Source: Candidatus Rifleibacteriota bacterium
GTDB taxonomy: Bacteria; Muiribacteriota; Ozemobacteria; Ozemobacterales; Ozemobacteraceae
Assembly: GCA_012517355.1 (NCBI GenBank)
Contig: JAAYVD010000074.1
Location: forward strand, 26,058-90,057
Reading direction: 5' to 3'
DNA length: 64,000 nucleotides
In this document: positions 25,331-35,327 of the stretch, one piece after another
Layout: every line of letters starts with the position of its first letter
Position numbering within the stretch: the stretch's first letter is position 1
Program-made: the position numbers and the translations under genes
The notes under the pieces: generated by a model
Told to the model about the DNA's origin: nothing
The model's input: only the letters and a program-made list of their open reading frames with translations
Databases searched by the model: none

Positions 25331-28234
25331 ATGGAAGAGGTCACCAAGCCCGGGCCCGAGAGCCCCCCGCTGCCCCCCTCGCTCGACCTGAACCTCTGGC
25401 TGGCGTTGAGCCTCGCCTCCCGCGAGGAGGCGGAACGCCGCCTGGCCCTCGACGAGATCGGCTTCCAGGGCCTGGCCGACGCGTTCGCCGACCAGCTGCA
25501 GCGCCTCGCCGACCATGACCCCGCCGAGGCCTGCCGCAACTTCGCCACCCGCCTGCTGGCCGGCCGCCAGAAGGCGAAGGCCGACCGCACCGTCGAGAAG
25601 ATCGAACTGTCTCCCGAGCGCACCAAGGCCCTGCTCGAGATGGGCGAAGACACCCTGCAGCGCGTCGTCCAGCTCTCGCTGCGCCGGGCGCCCTCCGCCG
25701 AGATCCTCGACACCTGGCGCGCCCACCTGCTCGGCGAGGAGAACCCCGAGGTCATCGGGGTCGGACTGACGCTGCTGGCCCGCTTCGGACGGCCCGACGA
25801 CGCCGGGCTCGCCCTTCCCTTCAGCACCCATGCCTCGACCGGCGTGGTGCGGGCCGCCATCGACCTGTTGCACGCGAAGAACCCCGACCGTTTCAAGGAG
25901 ACCATCGTCCAGTTCCTCACCGCCGACGACCTCGAGGTGCGGCTGCACACCATCCGCAAGCTGCGCACCTTCGACCCGCGCGAGGCGCAGGTCTACCTGC
26001 GCTCCCTGCTGTCGGCCCGCAACCCGTTCATCCGCCAGCGCGCCCTGCGCGAACTGCTGCTGGTGCCATTCAACGAGAGCGAAGCCCTGTATCTGGCCTA
26101 CCTGGCGGCCGAACCGCTGCCGCTGCTGCTGGTGCTGGCCGGCTCGGCCGTCGCCATGAACCCGGCCCCCGAACTGCCCCAGAAGCTGTACGACGTCTAC
26201 TTCGCCGCCCGCGACACCCGCGCCCACATCCTGCAGCTGGTGATCGCGCAGGTGCTGGCCGCCATCAAGGCTTCCGGCATCCTGCAGGAGCCCGTCGAGA
26301 CCTACCTCGAGACCCTCAAGGCCACCCTGCAGAAACGCAAACTCTGGATCACCACCCGGATCGCGCTGAAAGACCTCGACCACGCCGAGCCCGATACGCG
26401 GCTGGCCGCCATCGACAAGCTGCGGCAGGCCCTCCAGTTCCCCAAGGTGCGCGAGGCCCTCGAGGCTCGCGACGCCGTCGAGACCGTCGAGGAGGTACGC
26501 GAGGCCCTGGCCCAGGCCCTCGGCCGCGAGAAGGAGTCGTTCACCCCCGCCGCCTTCCGCGCCAAGGTGAAAGACGGCAGTTTCTACGCGCTCGAGCCGA
26601 AGGTGCAGAAGAAGTTCGTCGCCACCATCACCGACGAGGGCTCCTTCCTCGAGGTCCGCGACATCATCGGCATCGTGGTGGTGGCCGACCTCGACCGCGG
26701 CGTCCTGCTGCAGCTGCTCGACCGGATCGCGGCCCACTCCAAATCCTGGGATCCCAAGTGCCTGTACCGGTTCCTCAAGGACGAGGACCCCGGTGTCCTG
26801 GCCGCCGCCCTGCGGGCCGTCGGCAAACTCGACCTCGACGCCATCTCCTACGAGATCCCCAACCTGATGCGGCACGACGACTTCCGGGTCAAGATGGCCG
26901 CCCTCGAACTCTACCTGGTCTCCGACAAGGCCAGCGCCCTGCAGTACCTGGTGGGCATGCTGAAGGCCCCCCAGGTCAAGGTGCGCCGCAACGGCCTGTC
27001 GCTGCTGGCCACCGTCGACTACCCCTCGGCCGAGGCCATCCTGCGCGACTACTTCCCGGTCGAGAAAAACCTCGAGGCGAAGGTGCAGGCCGGCTTCATC
27101 CTGGCCGCCAACCCCACCCTCGAAGGCTTCCAACTGCTCTACGCCGCCTGCCACGACGACAAGGGCGACATCCTGCCCAGCTTCCAGGACCTGTGGGACG
27201 CCGCCCTGGAAGGCGCCGTCCCCCTGCTCGCCCCCGACGCCGCCACGCTTCTGGCCACCTGCCAGGGCACCCGGCCGCAGGCCACCCAGGCCGCCACCGC
27301 CGCCGCCGACCAGCCTTCCTACGCCTTCAAGAAGGTCACCGCCGCCACCAGGAAGAACCTGTTCGCGGAACAGGACGCCCAGGCCGCCCAAGGGGCCGCC
27401 GCCGACCTGCGGCTGCCCGAACCCCAGGATGCCCTCGAGAAGGCCGCCGGTTTCCTCGACCGCCACCGCATGCCCCTGGCCGCGGCCGCCGTCGTCCTGC
27501 TCGCCGCCGGCCTGTGGTGGGCGGCGGGCGACCGCCTCCTCGGCCCGTCCGACGCGGGACCGACCCCCGGAGTCAGGCACGAGAGCCGGGCCAGCCGCAT
27601 GGAAGAGGGGGCGAAGGACGTCCCGGCGGTGGTCAGCGGCCAGCGGGGCGGATCCAGCCAGTTCATGCGCGGCCGCAGCTACGGCGGCACCATGCGTTCG
27701 ATGGCGGCCGAACGGCAATCGATCTCGCAGGAGTTCCACCGCAAGAACAAGGAGGCGCTCCAGGAGACCCTGATGGCGATGTCGACCGACCCCAATTACA
27801 AAGGGTATGCCGAGTTCTACCTGAACGAGAACTGCTCGAAAGGCATGAAAGCCCTCGACGAGGGGAACCTGAAAGAGGCGCGCGACTACCTGGTGAAGGC
27901 GCTGGTCGATCCCTCCGTCTCGGAAGAGGCGCGGGTCATCGTCTGCCAGGGGCTGATGGGCGTCGGCTGGGAGATCGGCGACAAGGATTCCATCCAGATG
28001 TCCATGGAGGCTTTGCTGGCCACCATCCCCGAGAACGAGCTCCCCAAGGGATATGATAAAATGAGGATGAAGGAAGCCTTCGCCGGCCTCGAACGGTTCA
28101 ACGAGGTCACGCCCGAGCAGTTCAAACTGATCATGCAGAAGATGGCCACCCAGTATCCCGGCAAGGTGCCCCCCGAGTATCAGGCGAAGATGCTGGAAGG
28201 GTTCAAACAGATGCAGAACCGTTTCAGGAAATGA
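25331..28234 (+). CDS. HEAT-repeat membrane protein with TPR-like tail
   Basis: The 967-residue protein has about 700 residues of repeating helical pairs (HEAT/armadillo type, e.g. 'DLEVRLHTIRKLRTFDPREA'). One membrane helix lies at about 712-728 (LAAAAVVLLAAGLWW), and a C-terminal 220 residues contain TPR-like helices ('LNENCSKGMKALDEGNLKEA'). The large cytoplasmic solenoid would be a protein-binding scaffold. The gene directly precedes the pseudopilin cluster and its architecture parallels the Sel1/ankyrin protein on the other side. Start ATG 25331 has AGGGGAG. Confidence 0.78.
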   Translation: MEEVTKPGPESPPLPPSLDLNLWLALSLASREEAERRLALDEIGFQGLADAFADQLQRLADHDPAEACRNFATRLLAGRQKAKADRTVEKIELSPERTKALLEMGEDTLQRVVQLSLRRAPSAEILDTWRAHLLGEENPEVIGVGLTLLARFGRPDDAGLALPFSTHASTGVVRAAIDLLHAKNPDRFKETIVQFLTADDLEVRLHTIRKLRTFDPREAQVYLRSLLSARNPFIRQRALRELLLVPFNESEALYLAYLAAEPLPLLLVLAGSAVAMNPAPELPQKLYDVYFAARDTRAHILQLVIAQVLAAIKASGILQEPVETYLETLKATLQKRKLWITTRIALKDLDHAEPDTRLAAIDKLRQALQFPKVREALEARDAVETVEEVREALAQALGREKESFTPAAFRAKVKDGSFYALEPKVQKKFVATITDEGSFLEVRDIIGIVVVADLDRGVLLQLLDRIAAHSKSWDPKCLYRFLKDEDPGVLAAALRAVGKLDLDAISYEIPNLMRHDDFRVKMAALELYLVSDKASALQYLVGMLKAPQVKVRRNGLSLLATVDYPSAEAILRDYFPVEKNLEAKVQAGFILAANPTLEGFQLLYAACHDDKGDILPSFQDLWDAALEGAVPLLAPDAATLLATCQGTRPQATQAATAAADQPSYAFKKVTAATRKNLFAEQDAQAAQGAAADLRLPEPQDALEKAAGFLDRHRMPLAAAAVVLLAAGLWWAAGDRLLGPSDAGPTPGVRHESRASRMEEGAKDVPAVVSGQRGGSSQFMRGRSYGGTMRSMAAERQSISQEFHRKNKEALQETLMAMSTDPNYKGYAEFYLNENCSKGMKALDEGNLKEARDYLVKALVDPSVSEEARVIVCQGLMGVGWEIGDKDSIQMSMEALLATIPENELPKGYDKMRMKEAFAGLERFNEVTPEQFKLIMQKMATQYPGKVPPEYQAKMLEGFKQMQNRFRK

Positions 28235-28255
28235 CGCGTCTTCTGTACAGGAACG

Positions 28256-28346
28256 ACCCGACCGACACGAGGTCGGCCATACCCCTTTGCCGCCACGGAA
28301 GGCGACGCGGAACCCCCGTTCCGCGCCCGGCAGGGGGCCCGACCTG
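28256..28346 (-). repeat. Palindromic element copy 8 (orientation B), intergenic
   Basis: GACCCGACCGACACGAGGTC, CCCCTTTGCCGCCACGGAAG, GCGGAACCCCCGTTCCGC and the arm GCAGGGGGCC. The inner stem changed on both sides (GCGGAAC/GTTCCGC). It ends at the ribosome site of the GspK-like gene, and the frame stays open through it from 28287. Confidence 0.85.
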
Positions 28347-28358
28347 GAGGTGAACGAC

Positions 28359-31046
28359 ATGGAATGGCAACTTCGGACCCGCACCCGTCAGGGCTCTGCC
28401 TTTCTCATCGTCCTGGCGGTGGCCGCCGTGCTCATCGTCATCGCCCAGACGCTGACCGAGACCGGCACCGCCACCCGGCGGCTGACCGTCCGCTCGGGCA
28501 ACGACCAGAAGGCGATCGACTGCGCCGAGGCGGCCACCAATCTCACCTACCGCCTCATCGCCGAGGACATGAACGACCCCCACATGATCTACGACCTCAT
28601 CAGCTTCAAGAAGGTCGACACCGAGAGCTGGTTCTGGAAGTTCCGGCTGCCGCAGCTGATGGGCGGGGCGAACGTCGATCCCGTGTCGTTCAAGAACGAC
28701 AGCATCTCGCACGCCGAAACCTCGGGCAACGGGGTCGGCCTCGAGTTCAACCTCGGCCCCGAGATGCTCGCCAAGCTTCGCAAGGAGTATACCAACCGCG
28801 ACTTCGCCGATCTCGAGGAGCTCTACCGCGACATGGGCGGCGAAGTCAGCATCAAAAGCGAGGCCAGCATCAAGAAGGTGTTCGGCATCCTTCCCAAGAA
28901 CAACACCTACACCATCCCCGGCATCACCTTCGACATGACCGAGGCCGAAGAGAACGTCGACCTCAACCTCGGGAACTTCCTCAACTCGATCATGAGCGAC
29001 AAGGAGTTCAAGATCGACATCACGAAGCAGCTGATCGGCTTCATGCCCGACATCAACTTCGGCGACGTCGTCTACAACGTCATCAAGAACATCAACATCA
29101 ACCTCGCCCTCTACCCGGTCGCCATCCCCATCCCCGTCGGCCGCCTGATCGGCGCCCTCCTCAAGGGCATGGCCAGCAAGCTGGGCAAGGACCTCACGCT
29201 GAAGGGCTTTTTGGAGGACACCCTCCTGAAGGACCTGAAGATCGAGGTCGACCTCACCGATTTCAAGAATTCCATCCGCGACAAGGTGATGGGCATCTTT
29301 CCCGACGAGATCAAAACGCTGGCGGGCACCATCGACTGGGGGGTGACCGTCGAGAAGGTGGGCATCTTCGAGGTCAAGACCACCGTCGAGTACCAGCCCC
29401 AGGGCGCGGCGGGTCCCAAGATCCGCAAGGTACTGTTCACCCAGCGCGACTTCCGCGTCGCCGACATCCAACCGATCGCCCCCGATTACACCTTCTTCGT
29501 GGCCAACACCAAGCTCCTGTTCGAGGACCCCGACGCCGAGAACGAAGGCGGTTTCCAGGGCAACGCCCCGATCGACTGGAGCGCCGGCATGGGCTCGCTC
29601 ATCTGCCACAACATCACCTTCTTCGACGTCTCGCTGTTCAACAAGCTGAAGACCTTCTTCGACGCGGTGACCCATCTCGACATCGAGAAGGTCGCCAACG
29701 GCTTCTTCTTCCCCGGGCGGGTTCGGGTCAACAACACCAACGAGATGGTGGTGCGGCTCAACTTCGGCCTGCTCGACTTTCTGGGCAGTTCCTACACCTT
29801 CATGGACGCCCTGAAGGGGTGCGAGATCGCCGCCCTGCTGATCAACAACAAGGACAAGAACAAGCACCGCGAAAAAGACGGCAACAACCTCAAGGAGCCC
29901 GACCCTCCCGAGCACAAGTTCATGCCCACCATGGGTGAGAGCCTCTACGGCCTGAGCATCGAGGGCGTGCCGCCCCTCGGCGGGTGGGTGGCGTTGTTCA
30001 ACATCATCGAGGGCTACCTCGAGAAAGGCACCGCGGGCACCTTCAACGCCAGCGACTTCATGACCGTGCCGTTCGAGGCGCTGCAGGTGGCGCACTTCGA
30101 CTGGCCCTGGCTGACCGACAAGTTCATGTGGATCCCGGTTCCCAACTTCTACAACAAGACCTACTTCTTCGGCGACTTCCACTGCGAGTTCCCGCTGTCG
30201 TTCCGCGTCGAGGGCAACCTGTGGAAGAAGTTCTCGCGCGTCAAGATGCCCATGATCCGGCTCTGGATCCCGCTCAACTGGCTGTTCGGCTGCCCCAACG
30301 TCGACATCACCCTGCCCCCGCTGCCTTTCCAGTCGAACGTCGTCGAGCCCTACGGGTTCTGCTCGATGCCCCCCCTCGAAAAGGAGAGCGGCGAGGTCGA
30401 TGCCGAGCGCATGAAGACCGAGTGGGACGGCAACAACCCCAAGAACCTGCCGACCAACGTCTACTCGCCCATGCAGTATCTGAAGAAGGCCAGCTACTAT
30501 TACGCCACCACCGCCGACTTCTCGAAGGACATCGAGAACCGCAGCACCGAGATGGACATCCCCGGCGTCGGCAAGAAGATGGTCTTCAACTGCGACGGCG
30601 TGACCTTCGTCGAATGCACCGACGGCCAGGGCCTGTTCTTCCGCCACGAACTGTACGTGGCCGGCCGGGGCATGATCGTGGCCGCCGGCAACATCCATCT
30701 CAAGAGCATCCGGCGCGTCGACCGCCCCGGCGAGGCCCCCACCATGCTGTCGATCATCGCCCGCAACGGGTCGATCGTCAACAACGGCAAGAACGTCGTC
30801 GAAGCCTGCCTGTACGGCGACCGCGGCCTGCAGAACCCCTTCTACGGCAGCCTCCGCATCTACGGCAACCTGGTGGTCAACCAGTTCAACCGCGAGGAAT
30901 GCCAGGGCCAGGTCCACATCCATTTCGAGTCGAACCGCACCCACAGCTCGCTGATGTCCTACTTCAAGGACGTGGCCAAGTTCGACCCGACCCGCTACCA
31001 CACCACGTTCAGCAAGAAATGGCGGGCCTATGAATTCCAGAAGTGA
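28359..31046 (+). CDS. Giant GspK/PilX-like minor pseudopilin
   Basis: The 895-residue protein starts with a short basic segment, then a site 'RQG|SAFLIVLAVAAVLIVIA', i.e. a prepilin-peptidase-type Gly followed by a hydrophobic helix. The usual Glu at position 5 is absent, as in GspK/PilX proteins that cap pseudopilus tips. The exported domain (over 850 residues) is much longer than a typical GspK (about 300-330). It contains Asn/Asp-rich beta segments but no family I recognise. The downstream genes are GspI- and GspJ-like, so this is likely the tip protein of an unusual secretion or pilus machine. ATG 28359 has GGAGGT. Confidence 0.75.
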   Translation: MEWQLRTRTRQGSAFLIVLAVAAVLIVIAQTLTETGTATRRLTVRSGNDQKAIDCAEAATNLTYRLIAEDMNDPHMIYDLISFKKVDTESWFWKFRLPQLMGGANVDPVSFKNDSISHAETSGNGVGLEFNLGPEMLAKLRKEYTNRDFADLEELYRDMGGEVSIKSEASIKKVFGILPKNNTYTIPGITFDMTEAEENVDLNLGNFLNSIMSDKEFKIDITKQLIGFMPDINFGDVVYNVIKNININLALYPVAIPIPVGRLIGALLKGMASKLGKDLTLKGFLEDTLLKDLKIEVDLTDFKNSIRDKVMGIFPDEIKTLAGTIDWGVTVEKVGIFEVKTTVEYQPQGAAGPKIRKVLFTQRDFRVADIQPIAPDYTFFVANTKLLFEDPDAENEGGFQGNAPIDWSAGMGSLICHNITFFDVSLFNKLKTFFDAVTHLDIEKVANGFFFPGRVRVNNTNEMVVRLNFGLLDFLGSSYTFMDALKGCEIAALLINNKDKNKHREKDGNNLKEPDPPEHKFMPTMGESLYGLSIEGVPPLGGWVALFNIIEGYLEKGTAGTFNASDFMTVPFEALQVAHFDWPWLTDKFMWIPVPNFYNKTYFFGDFHCEFPLSFRVEGNLWKKFSRVKMPMIRLWIPLNWLFGCPNVDITLPPLPFQSNVVEPYGFCSMPPLEKESGEVDAERMKTEWDGNNPKNLPTNVYSPMQYLKKASYYYATTADFSKDIENRSTEMDIPGVGKKMVFNCDGVTFVECTDGQGLFFRHELYVAGRGMIVAAGNIHLKSIRRVDRPGEAPTMLSIIARNGSIVNNGKNVVEACLYGDRGLQNPFYGSLRIYGNLVVNQFNREECQGQVHIHFESNRTHSSLMSYFKDVAKFDPTRYHTTFSKKWRAYEFQK

Positions 31047-31056
31047 GGGGGAAGCG

Positions 31057-31524
31057 ATGCGCCAGCTGCGCGGCATGACGCTCCTCGAGGTGGTCCTGGC
31101 CCTGTTCATCCTGGCCCTGGTGCTCGGCCCGTTCCTGCGCGGGCTGGTCGGCCAGGCCCAGGTCGGCGAGGACACCGAGAAGCTCCAGATGGGCCTGAAG
31201 ATCCTGCAGTCGGTGAAGGAAGAGGTCTGCTCGGTGCGGTTTCGCGACTTCTGGGCCTATTCCGACAAGAACAAGCCCAACGAGGCCGGAGAATACGTGC
31301 TCGACGACATGTTCTGGCCCCACTCGAAGGAAGAGGTGATGAACTACCAGAAGAAGTACCGCGACTTCGAGGCCTCGGGCACCTTCAAGTATGTCAAGCG
31401 GCAGGGCCGGCCGGCCGAGGACCACAGCGTCGTCTTCTTCCGGGTTTTCGTGACCTGGTTCCAGCCCAACGCGGGCAAACAGGTGCGCTCCACCAGCATG
31501 ATCGTGGTGGAGCCGAAATCATGA
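31057..31524 (+). CDS. GspI-like minor pseudopilin
   Basis: The 155-residue protein shows a classical prepilin peptidase site 'RG|MTLLEVVLALFILAL' with Glu at position 5. A short globular domain follows. It would enter the inner membrane, be cleaved and N-methylated, and join the tip complex with its K- and J-like neighbours. It lies 10 bp after the giant K-like gene and overlaps the next gene region. AGGGGG precedes the ATG. Confidence 0.82.
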   Translation: MRQLRGMTLLEVVLALFILALVLGPFLRGLVGQAQVGEDTEKLQMGLKILQSVKEEVCSVRFRDFWAYSDKNKPNEAGEYVLDDMFWPHSKEEVMNYQKKYRDFEASGTFKYVKRQGRPAEDHSVVFFRVFVTWFQPNAGKQVRSTSMIVVEPKS

Positions 31525-31544
31525 GGGGCAGCGGAGGGAACGCC

Positions 31545-32672
31545 ATGAACGCAACGACATCCACGAGGACCTTCACCCTGACCGAGGTCATGGTGGCCAT
31601 CCTGGTCTTCTCCCTGGCCGCCGGCGGGATGTATGCCTTCCTGCAGCACGGCAACCAGCAGAGCATGAGGGCCTACACCCGGCAGGCCATGGTCACCCAG
31701 GCGAACGTCGTGCTCAAGGCCATGCAGGACGACTTCCGCATGGCCGCCTCGGCCAGCCTGAAGTTCGACGCGGCGGCCGGCGAAGTGCGGCTGCAGCAGC
31801 ATCACGGCGGCACCGACCTGGCCAACATCACCTACAAGTGGGACAAGCCCCGCCTGTCACGAAAGGTCGTGTTCAAGGGCAAGACCTCCCTGCGGGTGCT
31901 GAGCACCGCCATGGACGGGTTCTCGGTCGAGACCAAGCCCCGCCCCTCGGGCGGCGAGGACGATTACCCCGACACCCCCGAGCAGGTCGCCATCAAGCTG
32001 AGCCTCAAGGCCATCGTGCCCGGCAGCCCCGACCCGTTGGTGCACGACCAGCACGCCATGGCCACCATGCGCGAGGTCAGCTCGTTCAAATACGACCCGC
32101 ACTGGCGCGATGTCGGCGACCTGAAGGGCGCCTTCAGCACCTACGGCAGCCTGCTCGGCGGCATCGGCGAGGATGCCAAGCTGCTGGTCGAGGACATCAG
32201 CAAGACCCTCGAGCAGACCGTGGCCGACGCCGAGGCCGCGGCCAAGGAGGCCTTGAACAAGCCGAAGGCCAACCTCGAGGAGACCAAGCGGCAGCTCAAC
32301 AACGCCCTCAGCGACCTCAAGCAGGCCGACCTCGACCTCAGCGACTCGATCGGCGAGTGCGAGCAGAGCATGGCCGACCTGCCCGAGGACATCTTCGAAC
32401 GCAAGTTCGGCAGCCCCGGAACCTGGCTGGCCAGCAAGAGCGACGCCCGCGACAACGTGGCCAACGCCTTCAAGAACATGAAAACCGTCGAGCAGATGGA
32501 CTACGGCAAGCTCGAGAAGGCCGCCGGCAGCTTCAAGCTGAAGGACACCTTCCGCACCATCTTCGACAACAAGAAGGATGCGATGAACCAGCGCATCAAG
32601 CTCGCCGGCAACAAGAAGAAGCTGGAGGACCTGAAGAACGAGCTCGACTCGAAGGGCACCGGCCCCGGCTGA
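31545..32672 (+). CDS. GspJ-like minor pseudopilin with coiled-coil tail
   Basis: The 375-residue protein has the prepilin core 'FTLTEVMVAILVFSL' with Glu at position 5. The residue before Phe is Thr rather than the usual Gly, so processing may be altered. Residues about 200-375 are rich in Lys/Glu/Asp/Leu heptads, a long helical extension absent from typical GspJ (about 200 aa). I chose ATG 31545 because GGAGGG precedes it; an upstream ATG at 31521 overlaps the stop of the I-like gene. It is part of the K-I-J unit. Confidence 0.78.
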   Translation: MNATTSTRTFTLTEVMVAILVFSLAAGGMYAFLQHGNQQSMRAYTRQAMVTQANVVLKAMQDDFRMAASASLKFDAAAGEVRLQQHHGGTDLANITYKWDKPRLSRKVVFKGKTSLRVLSTAMDGFSVETKPRPSGGEDDYPDTPEQVAIKLSLKAIVPGSPDPLVHDQHAMATMREVSSFKYDPHWRDVGDLKGAFSTYGSLLGGIGEDAKLLVEDISKTLEQTVADAEAAAKEALNKPKANLEETKRQLNNALSDLKQADLDLSDSIGECEQSMADLPEDIFERKFGSPGTWLASKSDARDNVANAFKNMKTVEQMDYGKLEKAAGSFKLKDTFRTIFDNKKDAMNQRIKLAGNKKKLEDLKNELDSKGTGPG

Positions 32673-32929
32673 TCGCCCCGCCTGATCGCCCCGCCCCGCC
32701 GCCATGTCCATCTGGCGGCACCGGCGTGCAAGCAGGTGCTTCGATCGGTTCCCGGACCGGGCCACCCCAACGGGTTTCGCGCTCCTGACCCGTTCCTTAC
32801 CGGCCTGCCCAGGGGTGGGTAATTCTCATGGTGCAGGATTTCCCCCTTCGGGCCGATACTAAGGGATGAGGGCATTCCCGAAAGCGGGAAGTCCCGTCAT
32901 CATTCTCATTCGGGGAACCACCGTCGAGC

Positions 32930-35206
32930 ATGGCGAGTCTCGTCCAGGAAAAGGTCCGGGCCATCCTGCAAGAGGAGGGGAAGGGCATCCTCCTCGACCC
33001 GAGGAGGTTTTCCAACCTTCTGAAGGACTACCTTCCCGAGAACAAGCGGGAGGCCTTCGTCGTCTGGAGGATGCTCGAAGCCGGCATTCCGCAGATATTC
33101 CAGCAAGCCGCCCCCCGCATCGACATCCCTTTCCTGCAGACCCAGTTCGAATCGGTCGGCAACCGGTTCCGGTTCACCGAAGACGCGATCGCCAACGGCC
33201 TGGCCGTCTGGACCTACGCGCTCGACCTTCCCTGGCCGCCGGAATGCACGGTCAAGACCCTGATGGCCGGTCTCACCGACGGGGCCTTTCCCCAGCTCGG
33301 CAACCGGGTGACCCACGGCCTCGCCGACCTGATCCTCAAATACGGCCAGACCACCTGCTTCGCCCTGACCTGGATGGAGGCCCGGCTCAAGAAGACCTTC
33401 CCCCTCTACCGCGGCGAGGTCTTCCTGCTCGCCTGCCTGCTCGAGCGCAAGATCCCCCAGGAACTCGTCGCCATCGGCAAAGGCAAACCGATCGACCTGG
33501 CCGTGCAGCGCATGGAGAACCGGATCCTGCTGGAAATCCCCTTCGACCAGGCCGCCGTGCGCTGGGCGATCGAAAGCTGGGCCTTCGCCCTCGGTCTCGA
33601 GGTGCCCCCGCACAGCCAGGTGTTCGCCGGCTCCCTGCGCGCCCGCCGGCCGGCCGCCGGTGAGGCGAAGCCCGCCGCGGGCCCGGTCAAGGCCCCGCCC
33701 GCCAAGGAGGCCCCCGCCGCCCCCGCCGGCCCGGCCGCGGGAAAGCCCGAGGAACCGCTGCTGCGGCCGTTCTTCGTGTATATCCTGATCCTGGCCTGCT
33801 GCGCCCTCATCTACAACCAGGGCGAATTTCTCAAGGCCCGCATGGTTCGCGGAAAGGTTGATCCGGCCACGGTTTCCGCGCGAGAGCGGCCCTTCCTGCT
33901 CACCGACGGAGAAACCCCCGACGAGGACGCCGATCCGGGCACGGCCACCTCTGTACCGCGGTTGGACGGGCCGGCCGCGTACCGTCTGGGCAAGATGTAT
34001 TTCAGCGGCGAGGAGGGGACCATCGACAAGACCCTCGCCCGGACCTACTTCGCGATGGCCGCCGAGCAGAACTGGCCGCGCTCCCGGGCGTGGCTGGCCT
34101 ACATGATGATCACCGGCGACGGCGGGCCCGACGACCAGGAGGGGGCGGATGCCCTCATCGCCGCCATGACGGAGGAACAGAACCTCGTCGAGCAGGCCGA
34201 ACTCTACTCCCTGCTGCGCCGGGGAGCCCACGGCGGCAATCCCATCGCCCGCAAGATGGTCGACGACCTCGCCGCCGGGAACGGCCCCTTCCCCGTCGAA
34301 GGGTTGCCCCTCGCTTCGGCCACCGCCTTCCAGCCCCCGGTCGGGGCCACCCCGGCGAAACCGGCCGCCCTCGTTCTGCCCACGGTGGCCGCCCCGGCCG
34401 CCTCCCGGACCACCCCCGTCGGGAAGCCGCCCCACGAACTGGGGGCGGCCATCCGGAGCCAGGACCGCAAGGCCGTCGCCGACCTGGTCAAGGGAGCCGA
34501 TCCCGCCGACCTGTCCCGTCTTGACGACCAGGGATTCGCCCCGCTGCACGAGGCCGTCCTGGCGAAGAATCCCGCCATCGCGGAACTCCTGTTGGCCGGA
34601 AAGGCAGATCCCAATGTCGTCAACCGGGATGGGCTGACCCCCCTGCACTATGCCGCCGACACCGACCAGAAGGACCTCGCCACCCTGCTGCTGCAACACG
34701 GAGCCACCGTCAATGCCGCCGGCGGCCAGGGCGCGACCCCGTTGCACCAGGCGGCCCTGCGAGGCCTGACCGGCATGTGTGAGCTCCTGCTCGAAGCCGG
34801 AGCCGACCCCAACCTGGCCGACCAGAGGCAGCAGGTCCCCCTCCATTACGCCGTGCTGGCCAAAAGCCCGGCCGTCGTGGGCATCCTGCTGCAGGCGGGA
34901 GCCGATCCCAATGCCCGCGACAAGGACGGGCTGACCCCCCTGCACTACGCGGCCTACGCGAACCTCGGCGAGATCGCCACCCTCCTGCTGCAGAAGGGGG
35001 CCGCCATCGAGGCCGCCGGCAACCTGGGGTCCACCCCCCTTCACCAGGCCGCCTTTTGTGGTTGGACGGGCATGTGCCGGCTGCTGGTCGAGGCCGGGGC
35101 GGATCCCCGGAAAGAGGATGCCAAGGGGTATTCCCCCATCGCCGTCGCGTATTACCAGAACCACCCCGACACCCACGACTTCCTCGTGAAGGTGAAGACC
35201 CGCTAG
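32930..35206 (+). CDS. Membrane protein with Sel1-like and ankyrin repeats
   Basis: The 758-residue protein has a helical N-terminal region (1-240) and an Ala/Pro linker (245-275). One membrane helix is at about 282-300 (FVYILILACCALIYNQ). Sel1-like repeats follow at about 345-440 ('AAYRLGKMYFSGEEGT'). Six or so ankyrin repeats lie at about 500-750 ('GLTPLHYAADTDQKDLATLL'). Ankyrin and Sel1 repeats bind proteins. Like the HEAT protein before the pseudopilins, it has one helix with solenoids and may act in the same machine. The ribosome site is weak (GGGGAACC). Confidence 0.78.
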   Translation: MASLVQEKVRAILQEEGKGILLDPRRFSNLLKDYLPENKREAFVVWRMLEAGIPQIFQQAAPRIDIPFLQTQFESVGNRFRFTEDAIANGLAVWTYALDLPWPPECTVKTLMAGLTDGAFPQLGNRVTHGLADLILKYGQTTCFALTWMEARLKKTFPLYRGEVFLLACLLERKIPQELVAIGKGKPIDLAVQRMENRILLEIPFDQAAVRWAIESWAFALGLEVPPHSQVFAGSLRARRPAAGEAKPAAGPVKAPPAKEAPAAPAGPAAGKPEEPLLRPFFVYILILACCALIYNQGEFLKARMVRGKVDPATVSARERPFLLTDGETPDEDADPGTATSVPRLDGPAAYRLGKMYFSGEEGTIDKTLARTYFAMAAEQNWPRSRAWLAYMMITGDGGPDDQEGADALIAAMTEEQNLVEQAELYSLLRRGAHGGNPIARKMVDDLAAGNGPFPVEGLPLASATAFQPPVGATPAKPAALVLPTVAAPAASRTTPVGKPPHELGAAIRSQDRKAVADLVKGADPADLSRLDDQGFAPLHEAVLAKNPAIAELLLAGKADPNVVNRDGLTPLHYAADTDQKDLATLLLQHGATVNAAGGQGATPLHQAALRGLTGMCELLLEAGADPNLADQRQQVPLHYAVLAKSPAVVGILLQAGADPNARDKDGLTPLHYAAYANLGEIATLLLQKGAAIEAAGNLGSTPLHQAAFCGWTGMCRLLVEAGADPRKEDAKGYSPIAVAYYQNHPDTHDFLVKVKTR

Positions 35207-35221
35207 CCGACGAACGTCGGC
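35206..35221. terminator. Hairpin overlapping the stop of the ankyrin gene
   Basis: GCCGACG and CGTCGGC form a perfect 7-bp stem with a 2-base loop, starting on the last base of the TAG stop. It is a possible terminator without a T-run. Confidence 0.4.
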
Positions 35222-35327
35222 TGGCCCCTGGCCGGTCAAGAGCCGACCTGGCGTGGTCGGACCTCGCGTGGGCGGACCCCGCGCCATGAACGCCATTCGC
35301 GGAAGGGCTGCCTGGCCTCCGCGTTCC

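Noticed and set aside
35222..35290. Possible element remnant with GACCTGGCGTGGTCGG repeats
   Set aside because: The similarity is limited to a few GTCGG units. A formal alignment would be needed.
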